Assembly: GCA_024362935.1 (NCBI GenBank)
Contig: JANCRA010000025.1
Coordinates: 10,380,936-10,444,935, forward strand
Length of the DNA: 64,000 nucleotides
Direction: 5' to 3'
Origin: Setophaga petechia
Taxonomy: Eukaryota; Chordata; Aves; Passeriformes; Parulidae
Below the pieces are notes generated by a model, which searched no databases, was not told the DNA's origin, and saw only the letters and a program-made list of their open reading frames with translations. Made by a program: the position numbers and the translations under genes. Each line of letters begins with the position of its first letter. Position 1 is the first letter of the stretch. This document shows, one piece after another, positions 12,501 to 20,614 of this stretch.

Positions 12501-15500
12501 CTATGCAGATAATGAAAAGCTTCCTTCCCTTTTGACTCCAAGCACTAACACCCTAACAATCTGCCTTCACACCATCCCCAAAGACTCAGACTGTCTTCAT
12601 GGCTCCTGAAGTTCACCACACAATTACACATCACCCTGCAAAGGCAGCAATGGTAAGCAATTTAATCAAATCCTGCATCCTCATCAGTTTTTCCTCACCG
12701 ATATTTAGAAGCTCTTGCTGGAACCTTAAGCAAGCCAGCTGAAAAAAGGTCTGAGAAATCCTTTGCCCCATATATTACTACCATATTTCCCTGGCTTCTA
12801 GTCCTGCTTGCCTGCTCAATTGCTGAGCTGATGTGACAGAAAGAACACAAAGCAGAAGTGATAGTTGATGCTGAACATGGCAACAGACCAAGCAAACATT
12901 TTTTTGTCCCTTTGTATTCCTCTGCATTTTATAAAGAAATCTGATCTATTAGCATTCAGCAGTGGAGATTTGGGGGTTTTTCAGGGAGTCATAGGCAATC
13001 AAGACTCAGAACAACATTAATCATAAAAAAATTCATAGAAATATTAATAAAGGCATGCAATAGTTAGAGATCTGACCAAGCTCCCATTTCAGTTCACTCA
13101 GACTTCAGAAAATAGAAGAACATAACTCTTTTCTCAGGCACATGGTGTGATTCTTGGGGTGTCCTGCACAGGGTTGGAGTTGGACACGATGATCCCAATT
13201 GGTCCCTTCCACCTCAGCCAATTCTGTGACTCCACAATTTCCTTTTAATATCCTGCTTAGATCATAACCTGTCGCAGACACCTTTTTTGAAAAATGCTTT
13301 CTTAGGATTTTTCCTGCTGGAGCTGAGAAGTTTCAGCAACAAATCTAAACAATGGTTATCTGCTGCTGTGGAATGCAACAGGTGGATCTGTGATTGGTCC
13401 CCTGTGGATGTTTGGATCTATTGACCACTCAGCAGGGCTGCTCTTGCTCTCTGCCGGGAGACAGATCTTTGTTATTCATTCTTTCTATTCTATTCTTAGC
13501 TTAGCCAGCTTCTGAAGAAGCCCTTTCCTTTCTATTTCTTTTTAGTATAGTTATAATGTAATATATATATATCATAAGATAATAAATCAAGCCTTCTGAT
13601 CGTGGAATCAAGACACTTGTCTCTTCCTTCATCTGAAAACCCCTGTGACCACTGTCACAATAACCTCATTCTTGCCTCCCATCAGTGTTCAGGCACTAAG
13701 TTATTTGACCTGGAATTGGAAATAGCTGCAATTACTTGACCTGATATAAAAAATTCCTCAGACTTCTGTTTTTTTTTTTTTATTAGAAGCCTGCAGCAGA
13801 TCTCTCCAAAATCCTTGCCAAAATGCACTGCAGGGGGGTCCTCCACAGGAAGAAGGTGCCCACATAACAGAGCTACACTGTATCAGCTCCTCACTCACAG
13901 CCCCGAGGAGCTGCGGCCTCAGACAGAAGATTGGGGTGGAGTTGTTCTCATCATGACATTTGCAAGTTTGCATCAATTTAGCAGATTAAGGCAACAGTAG
14001 CCCAGGCACTGCTCAGCACCACGGACCAGCAATGCTGATCACACTGACCAGGTCAGCATCTCCCAGAAGCTCTGAGCTCATTCACCAATGCACGAGCAGC
14101 CCCATCAACCAGGATTTGAGATCCATCTTAGGCAGACTCTGCATTGCATTTGCAGCTGAAAGTTTAGGTCTGTAGAACTTTATGCAGCATGGAACTTGTG
14201 ACCATCTACAGAATTTATATAAAACTATTAAAATGATTAGCAAGAAATAAAACCTAAGGGCTGTGTTACAGTAGAGGGGGGAAGAATCTATTCCCACTTG
14301 TACAAAATCAGAAAGTAAATTAAGCCAGTCTCAAGTCTGCTAACAAAGATGAAGTTTTCTGATCTTGCAATTCAAAGCATACCACTCACAGTAGCAGTAC
14401 AAAACTCAGCTAGAGAACATGCTTTTTATTCCTCCATTTCATGACATTTTATATGCCCAAAACAATTCTTTTACTTTCACTGGCAGACAAACTGCATCCG
14501 ATAATGATCCAAAAATGTAAGACACTATTTAGTGAGCAAACACAATCTAAGTCTTAAGCAGATGTGTCAACAGAAATTAATCCTGAAACTCCCACCATAC
14601 AAAGTGCTTCATGTCTTAAGAATGCCATGTTGAGCACAGAGGCATAAAGAATCCTGTCTGTCTTTGCTGCAAGGTCTGTTTTTAAAAAGCATGAGCTAGG
14701 ATAAATGTCAAGTTTTCACACAGGGTTATGCAGGCACCCAGCTGGGTAAGTGCTAAAGTTCAGGGCAGCAGACACTCAGATGCCACCTTGCCACTCCACA
14801 GGTGACAGCCCTGCTCTTCCCCAAGGAAGGACTTACAGCCTCACACAGGAATTATGTCCACCACTGGGCCCTACACATTCTCTCAATTCTCACTAACAGA
14901 AACCAGGCACTTTTCTATACCTGTCTGTGTTAGAACTCAGGGAGTTCTGTTAGAGCTCAGGGATGGTCAGCTAACTCTACCATGTGTATCCTCCCAGGCC
15001 ACTGTAACAATGAAATAAAACTGTTTAGTGACTTTAATCTCCTCCATTTTAATGGCTCCTTGCAAATATGAGCAGATGTGTCATCTGAGCAACGCTGAGC
15101 AGGAGCTTTTTAAAACATTCAACGATTTGAAACTGCTCCTATCAAACTATAACCAAAGCTGTTAAGGTTTTATATTTCCAAGCAAGCAGTAATGAGAATG
15201 CTTTATGTGTGGACATTGTAATAAATGGACAGTGGGATTTTAGTTCTCATAAATGTTGAATGTATGTTATAAGGATGAAAGAAGTTGTGCTAAGACCTGT
15301 GTGGAAAGCAACCCAGCTCCTTGGGTGCAGCCCTCTACTGAGAGCCTTCCCCTGCTGGAACACCATGTGTTCCCTTGGAAAGGAAAGCTGCATGAACACC
15401 AGAGCAAGAAATCAACACTTGCTGGATCCACAAATATATATTTTCTGTGCAAGACAAGAATATTTGTAATAAAAGACAACAACGTCAACCTTTTTTGGTG

Positions 15501-18129
15501 GTGGTCTGGTTTTTGTTTGCTTGGTTTTAACTTCAGTGGAATAACAAAAGTGACATTACAAACTTTTGTTTCTCATTGCTGGCCATAAACTGAAAAGTTA
15601 ATTACCAAAATAAGTCTTGTCAGTATGCCCTATAAAAAACTCTGTAATTAATACAAAAGATTGCAGTTAGCTGTATAAAACTGTATTTTAATGTTGACTA
15701 ACAAGAGTTATCAAGTTCTTACCCTAGTCCCTACTCTCTGCTTCCCAATGCAGATAACAAATACATATGTTATATGTAGACTTGCAAACTAACCTAGAAA
15801 TTTCACCTATAAAGGCTGGAGCCACCATAACAGAGCTTCTCCTTTTACCCCTGTCCAAAGACTTCAGAGATGGACAACTGATGTTTTAACATGAATTAAC
15901 TGCAAGTAACAGCTACATCACTAAACTCTTTCCATTCCACACCCAATAGCTCAAATCACAGCAAGAAGTGAGGCCAGTACCTGAACAACCCTTAGGTTAA
16001 AAGCAGTTCTATAGAAGAAAAGGTCATATTTTGGGTGGGAGTTCTTTGGGGGTTTTTGTTTGTTTGGGGTTTTGTTTGTTTTTGGGTTGGTTGTTTTTTT
16101 TTTTTGTGTGTGTGTAAATATTTTAAGAACATCCTTCTGAAATGAAACATGAAATTTTTCTAGATCTGATGTTAAGATAGTCTACCTCTCCCTTTATTTC
16201 TTGCTATTTCCTTCCAATTTTGAGGAATGTGTTGACAAGGACCATTCTTCTAATGCACTCTTAAATCAGACAAGGGGCTAAATTAAAGTGCACTATGAAC
16301 TAGGGAAAACTTTGCAGCCTGCAAGCTCAGTTCTAAATTCCTTGTGTCACATAGATGAAGGCAAGGACTGAACTTGGCTGCAGGCAGTTACAGGATGGTC
16401 ACTACACTACCAACACAATTTAGTTGGTTGAGTTTTTGCAGGGAAAGTCCTTTCACAGGCCAACCCCCTCAGCAAGGAGCAAAGCATGACTCGGTGGAAT
16501 TTTTAGGAGATTTCAAGGGCATGCTGACTCCAGGGTAACCACAGTGACCATAAAATGAGGTATAAATAGTGCTTGCCTCATCCTGACACAGCAACCTGCA
16601 ATGGGAAGAGCCCTCCTAAGGGAAATGGCATCTCTTGAATGGAGTCACCAAACCCTCAAGGTGACCTGCAGCCTCATGAACCATAAAAACTGTACTTGGG
16701 AGTGAAGATAGCAAGAAGAGTGAATATTCCACTCTGTTGTTTTTTCTTATTCAACTCAACATCAATTTTAAAAAAGACCAAAGATTTGACTTACTGACTG
16801 GGTAAATATTTTATTTAGTGAATGTGTCAAAAAATGTTTCAGGGACACAATGGTAGACCAAAAATTATTTTTAAATGAAAATTTGGAAGTTGGGTAATAA
16901 AAAAAGCCTAAGTCAGAGAAGAACGTAAAAAGAAATAAAAAATCAGATAATGCTCATGAACTATATACACTTCCAGAACTAAATCTTCTGGATCTTCTAA
17001 ACTACTGCCCAAATTACACAAACTTTCATGCAGTTCCCAGAGTTGTGAGATATCAGTGATGCAGATTTCCCCCAACCACCTTCACAGCTTTCAGGCAAGG
17101 CATTAATAAAATAAAATAGCATACATGTTAAAATAGCAGATCACCATAAACTTTTCACAGCCTTACAACCCATTCTGTGGATTGTGGACTGCCAAATTAT
17201 TGATTGCTTCTGAATTTCTTTACTCCGTAAGAAATCGTGTCAAGCATTTTTCCCACTTTGAGTTAAAGCGGATCTTCATAGGCTGTGTGATTTTGTTTCA
17301 GTAAAATTCCAGTGGATAAGCCATAACCAGCACTCCAGGGAGCTGAACCAGCCAGCCTCAGCTGGGAGTCTGCAGAGCACTGCAGTGAGCAGGCACAGCC
17401 ACTGTCCCTGCAGGCCCAGCTTTAGGGACACCCTAAGCAGGAGGGTGGAGGGAGATCCATTCCTTGGGCACCTTCTCATGTTTGTCTTCGCTCAACTGGA
17501 GCCCCACACTTTCAGGGATGCCACTGTGCTGCTCTCATGAAACTCTCCCAAAACTGGAAGAACCCAAACTCCAGCACGTAGTACAAGGCTGCTGCAGCCC
17601 ACACTGCTCCCTCGTACCTCACCATTTGGGACACTCTAAGCAGGGAGGTGGAGGAAGCAGGAGGAAGATCCATTCCTTGGGCACCTTCTCACATTTGGCT
17701 GCGCTCAGCTGGAACCCCACACCTTCAGGGATGCCATTGTGCTGCTCTCATGAAATTCTCCCAAAGCTGGAAGAATCCAAGCTCCAGCACGCAGGACAAG
17801 GCTGCAGCCCACGCTGTTGCACTCGTACCTCACCATTTGTGCTATTTACCCCATCAATCCAGGCTGCTGCTGGGAGCATGAGGCTCTGCACCGCACCACT
17901 GCTGGTACCCAGACTTTGTCCATGCCTGGAGGTTTAAGGAACTACCAGAAGCAGAACCGAAGCGCTGCAAGCAAGAACTAAGAGAGCAACCTTTCCTTCC
18001 ATCAGCTGCGGCAAGCAGAGCTCGCCAAGAGGAGATTTCAGAAGGCTCCCTGCACCAAGAGCCTCACCGGCTGCCCTCGGCTCCAGCTTCCGGGCGGGCC
18101 CCGCAGGCCCTTACCTTGCTGTCATCCAT
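3498..18129 (-). CDS. CREBL2: CREBL2, cAMP-responsive element-binding protein-like 2 (bZIP), complete spliced CDS
   Basis: Spliced CDS: 18129-18115, 10076-9879, 8799-8652 and 3502-3498 (15+198+148+5 = 366 nt, 121 residues plus stop). The exon 2 translation matches vertebrate CREBL2 as I remember it, essentially residue for residue. Layout: short acidic start MDDSK, Lys/Arg/Gly-rich linker (residues 6-30), bZIP basic region about 31-46 with the SARECRARKK core, a short irregular zipper with L51, L54, L65 and L69, then a polar Ser/Lys/Gln-rich tail ending in Trp. The C-terminal tail (about residues 97-120) differs from mammals, which is normal for this family. Family knowledge: a nuclear bZIP protein that pairs with CREB-type factors; the fly counterpart REPTOR-BP partners REPTOR downstream of TORC1. 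The invariant Asn of classical bZIP basic regions is Ser33 here, as in other CREBL2 proteins. Introns are 8038, 1079 and 5149 bp. The gene is divergent from the putative DUSP16 promoter. Confidence 0.97.
3503..8651 (-). other. CREBL2: CREBL2 intron 3
   Basis: A 5149-bp intron with a consensus donor (GTAAGT) and a strong acceptor tract. It contains the solo LTR at 6539-6928, an intronic poly(A)-like signal at 5716-5711 and low-complexity T-runs (about 7150-7162). No other coding sequence is recognised; short open frames on both strands look random. Confidence 0.85.
6539..6928 (-). mobile_element. Solo LTR, 390 bp, ERVK-like, minus orientation
   Basis: The element has TG...CA ends and is flanked by a perfect 6-bp target-site duplication, CCCCAC at 6533-6538 and 6929-6934. 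A 6-bp duplication is typical of class II (ERVK-like) retroviruses. On the minus strand it carries a poly(A) signal AATAAA (6617-6612). It is the same family and length as the element at 13270-13659, in opposite orientation. No internal retroviral sequence remains, so it is a recombination-derived solitary LTR. Confidence 0.93.
8652..8799 (-). CDS. CREBL2: CREBL2 coding exon 3 (end of zipper and C-terminal tail)
   Basis: Encodes residues 72-120, starting YKQWCMAMDQGKIPSEIKAL (near-identical to mammals) and ending in a more variable Lys/Ala/Ser/Asn-rich tail, plus the first base of codon 121. Acceptor TTTCAG|TAC; donor CCCT|GTAAGT, a near-perfect match to the consensus. Without splicing at this donor the frame would run nine codons further (CKYPACD and a stop follow the Pro), which is a possible alternative C-terminus. 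Confidence 0.95.
8800..9878 (-). other. CREBL2: CREBL2 intron 2
   Basis: A 1079-bp intron between the two bZIP-encoding exons, GTAAGG donor and TTTCAG acceptor. No repeat or other gene recognised. Confidence 0.9.
9879..10076 (-). CDS. CREBL2: CREBL2 coding exon 2 (linker and bZIP basic region)
   Basis: Encodes residues 6-71, from VVGGKVKKPG to REELEM: the basic linker, the DNA-binding basic region and most of the zipper. The acceptor is pyrimidine-rich, ending in CCAG before GTGG. The donor is ATG|GTAAGG. The exon is 198 nt, exactly 66 codons, so it is a symmetric phase 0-0 exon. Confidence 0.97.
13150..13235 (+). mobile_element. CR1 LINE 3' tail, sense
   Basis: Matches the CR1 3' end: 'GGGTTGGAGTTGGACACGAT', then 'GGTCCCTTCCACC' and 'ATTCTGTGACTCC', corresponding to the 'ATTCTATGATTC' tail. 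About 85 bp, heavily 5' truncated. It sits 35 bp left of the solo LTR at 13270. Confidence 0.8.
13270..13659 (+). mobile_element. Solo LTR, 390 bp, ERVK-like, plus orientation
   Basis: TG...CA ends, flanked by a perfect 6-bp target-site duplication ATAACC at 13264-13269 and 13660-13665. It has a poly(A) signal AATAAA near 13582. Inverted relative to the 6539-6928 copy; the two share perfect stretches longer than 50 bp, with a less conserved middle. The different duplications show that they inserted independently. It lies in CREBL2 intron 1, antisense to the gene. Confidence 0.95.
17425..17840. repeat. Two-copy tandem duplication, period about 205-210 bp
   Basis: Copy 1 begins near 17425 and copy 2 near 17628. 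Both carry the same ordered blocks: 'ATCCATTCCTTGGGCACCTT', 'TCAGGGATGCCA', 'TGTGCTGCTCTCATGAAA', 'CTCCAGCACG' and 'CGTACCTCACCATTTG'. The copies differ by scattered substitutions and an extra 9-10 bp in copy 2. It is about 300-700 bp from CREBL2 exon 1. The family is not recognised; it may be the remnant of a longer array. Confidence 0.9.
18115..18129 (-). CDS. CREBL2: CREBL2 coding exon 1 (MDDSK)
   Basis: Encodes residues 1-5, MDDSK, the known CREBL2 start. The 5' splice site follows AAG directly (GTAAGG, positions 18114-18109), phase 0. The start is chosen by family identity and because exon 2 continues with VVGGK exactly as in mammals. It lies inside a CpG island, and 5' UTR sequence with two upstream ATGs runs above it. 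Confidence 0.95.
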
Positions 18130-18229
18130 GTGTGCCGCCAGCCCCGATCCGCCTCGCCGCAGCCCCTGCTCGAGGAGCAGGCGGAGCCGCACGCCCGCAG
18201 CCCCGGCAGACACCGGCGCTCACAGAGCC

Positions 18230-18268
18230 TCAGGGCCGCCCGCGGCCGCAGCCATCGCCCGCTGCCAT
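18230..18268 (-). other. Upstream ORF 1 in CREBL2 5' UTR (12 codons)
   Basis: ATG at 18268-18266 and TGA at 18232-18230; peptide MAAGDGCGRGRP. It overlaps a second uORF in another frame (18255-18220, peptide MAAAAGGPEAL). Both terminate about 90-100 nt before the CREBL2 ATG, so reinitiation is possible. Relevant only if transcription starts above 18268. Confidence 0.5.
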
Positions 18269-18486
18269 GTTTGTTTACAGATCAGCGGAGCGGTAGCGCC
18301 GGCAGAGCGGTGCACGCTGGGAAGTGTAGTCTTGTTCGGCCCCCGTCGCCATTGGCCGGCGCCCTGACGGGGACAGAAAAAACTACAACTCCCAGCCGAG
18401 GATCGGCGCGGCGATTGCCTCTCGCCTCGCCGACCGGCCGAACTACATTTCCCAGGAGGCTGCGGGCGCTACCCCGCCTCAGAGCA

Positions 18487-18556
18487 ACAACTGAATTTGT
18501 TGTTTTGTTGGTGGTTTTTGCATTTGTTTGTTTGTGTGTGTTTGTTTGTTTATGTA
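18487..18556. repeat. T/G-rich low-complexity (GTTT)n-like tract
   Basis: About 70 bp of imperfect TTTG and GT repeats directly at the edge of the CREBL2 CpG island. A similar tract is at about 16038-16115. Confidence 0.8.
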
Positions 18557-18965
18557 TTCTCTAACGTTCGCACCATTTCACGGCTGTTCTGCTGCAACTG
18601 CAATGGCTCCGTAAAGATGACCAGGGGCTGGTGGGGTCAGGGCTGCCGGCTCCCACCCTAGCACGGGCTTGATGGAAAAAAAAAACCCCAAACCAACAAA
18701 ACAACAAATTTAAGTTTTCTGCTGTTTTTTGCCTTGCTTTGCCCTAAGAGTTCCTGAAGACAGAGCCGAATTTTCCAGGCCACCTGGACACTACTAAGCT
18801 CCCCCAAGCGTGGAGAAGCGGTGCCTGTAATTCCTGGAGAATACCCAGTTCCCCCCATTTCCATGTGGGCACAGGGCTCTTGTGGAATGCCTGAGGTAAA
18901 TTCAGGACATCCTCCCGTGTCTGTGCCTCCAAATGAGCCCTGTGCTCGTTGGAAGGACACAGGTA

Positions 18966-19587
18966 TGTGAAAAACGCCAATCACTTGTTTTTAAAATTGT
19001 AAAAGTTTAATAGTAATAAAATGGTTATAAAAATAATAATATAATTAGAGTAATAATAATTTGGACAATTTGAATTAGGACAATATGAGACAATAGAAAC
19101 AAAGAGTTACAGACGCCTGGGTACCTTTTTTGGGTAGCATAAGCCCGAAAAAGGACACATGATAACAAAGGATTAACCCCTAAAAACAATAGCCTGTTGC
19201 ATATTCATACACCTCATACATGATGCCTAAATTCCATTCAAACACAGGATTCTGTCTGGTCATCCTCAACTTCTTCCTCCTAATCCTAATGGTTTCGTCC
19301 TACCTGAGCGAGGCGTGAAGTTGTTCGTTTCTCCTGATAATGGAACAATAAATTCTCTTTCTCTGAAAGATTTAGGTGTCCTGTGGTTGCTACCTCAGTG
19401 TGAGTCCTTTCTTTAGGAAAAAAGTATCCTATGTAGCATAGTTTATATTTTACCATTTTGCTATAACCTAAAACTATATTTAACACACTACTTAAGAGAA
19501 TTAATACAGCATTACTTTCTAACACAACACATATAATATTCATTTTTATATTTGCCAAAAGCAATCATAAAATATGCATTTTTCACA
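18966..19587 (+). mobile_element. Solo LTR, 622 bp, songbird type
   Basis: The termini are inverted: the left end begins TGTGAAAAACGC and the right end finishes GCATTTTTCACA. The flanks repeat GGTA (18962-18965 and 19588-19591), a 4-bp duplication; a 5-bp AGGTA reading is possible if the last A is shared. A 4-bp duplication would suit a class I (gammaretrovirus-like) element, 5 bp an ERVL. An AATAAA lies near 19346 on the plus strand. From memory this sequence type is abundant in passerine genomes. It lies roughly 500 bp upstream of the CREBL2 CpG island. Confidence 0.88.
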
Positions 19588-20565
19588 GGTACCCCAGTAC
19601 ACAATGCTCTTAAGCACGGCCCACGTTTCAAGCTGGCGGTGAAACCTGAAGCTTGGCATGTTTCATGTTGCTGCATGTTTCTTTTTATTCATGCAAGAGT
19701 TTCCCATGACTTAATCTCTTTTACATGCAATTGTTAGGGCTGAAGGCTTTGTCATGGGATTTTCCCCCTGAATCACAGACCTTCCTCTTGGAGGGATATG
19801 CTTGCTAGATGGCAGAGACAAAGCACTTTCTGAAGCTTTTTTTTTCCCTCTATAAGCTTATATATTGTCAAAGGCAAGGCAGTTTGCATACTGCTTCCTA
19901 TTTGCTTGTCCAAAAAACAATGAATCAGTTCTGGCAACTCTCCTTTGAAACAATAGTAGTAAAAAAGCAGGGATGATCAATGTGTCAAACATCAGCTAAT
20001 AAAGTGGAAGGAATAGCTTGCTCTGAGCTTGTCTCCTGTGATCCCACCCCCATCTTTACCTTCAGATTCTTCCAGAGGGTGGTGAGGCACCTCCTCCTGC
20101 CTTTGGCACTATCCTCGGGCCATAAAGCTGGCTTTAAAAGCCAGCTGGGGGTTTCCCCGGTGAAGGGAAATATTGAGTGGCAAAGAGCCAACATAGCTCA
20201 CTTAGGCAACTCTCTGTTGCAACATGAGTGGAGGAAGGAGATTAGACAGAGCCCTGGTGCTGATTCAGAAAGGCCAGAATCCTTTTAACCAGCAAATTAA
20301 AGTTAGAGCTGCATCTTTTCTTCCCACTCGATTGCCCCACACTGCCCATCCTGCTTTATGTCACGTAAGAAGCAGAGCTCCCAGCTTCTGACCAGGATAA
20401 AGAACAAGTTCCCTGCCTCAGCACTTAAGGGGTTCTGTACGTAACAACTCAAACTAAGCACTGCATTCTGCTTTTCCACTCTGGCTCTGCTGTCCTCCTG
20501 GGTGAATTTGGACTTGTGAGTTGAGTGGGAGTCTGTCAGAAAGAACAATTGTGAATGGAACTGGG

Positions 20566-20566
<1 letters not shown>

Positions 20567-20612
<46 letters not shown>
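20567..20612. repeat. (TA)n microsatellite
   Basis: About 22 uninterrupted TA units, followed by TGTGCGCACA. Likely length-polymorphic. Confidence 0.98.

Positions 20613-20614
<2 letters not shown>

Larger units (their letters stand above)
10077..18114 (-). other. CREBL2: CREBL2 intron 1
   Basis: An 8038-bp intron with GTAAGG donor and CCAG acceptor. It contains a CR1 tail (13150-13235), a solo LTR (13270-13659), G/T-rich low-complexity sequence (about 16038-16115) and a two-copy tandem duplication of about 205 bp (17425-17840) close to exon 1. No other coding exon recognised. Confidence 0.85.
17990..18480 (-). promoter_or_regulatory. CREBL2: CREBL2 CpG-island promoter and 5' UTR
   Basis: A sharp rise in GC and CpG around coding exon 1. 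Above the ATG on the minus strand are a forkhead-type site (TGTTTAC on plus, 18272-18278), two overlapping uORFs (18268-18230 and 18255-18220), an NF-Y box (ATTGG on plus, 18351-18355) and three ZNF143/THAP11-type motifs at 18311-18330, about 18382-18395 and 18442-18463. There is no TATA box. Transcription probably starts between about 18280 and 18450; the exact site cannot be read from sequence. The island also resembles a bidirectional promoter, but no plus-strand transcript is visible. Confidence 0.85.

Noticed and set aside
17464..17937. 157-codon plus-strand frame
   Set aside because: It is created by the tandem duplication in CREBL2 intron 1; the repeated peptide mirrors the DNA repeat and matches no family I know.
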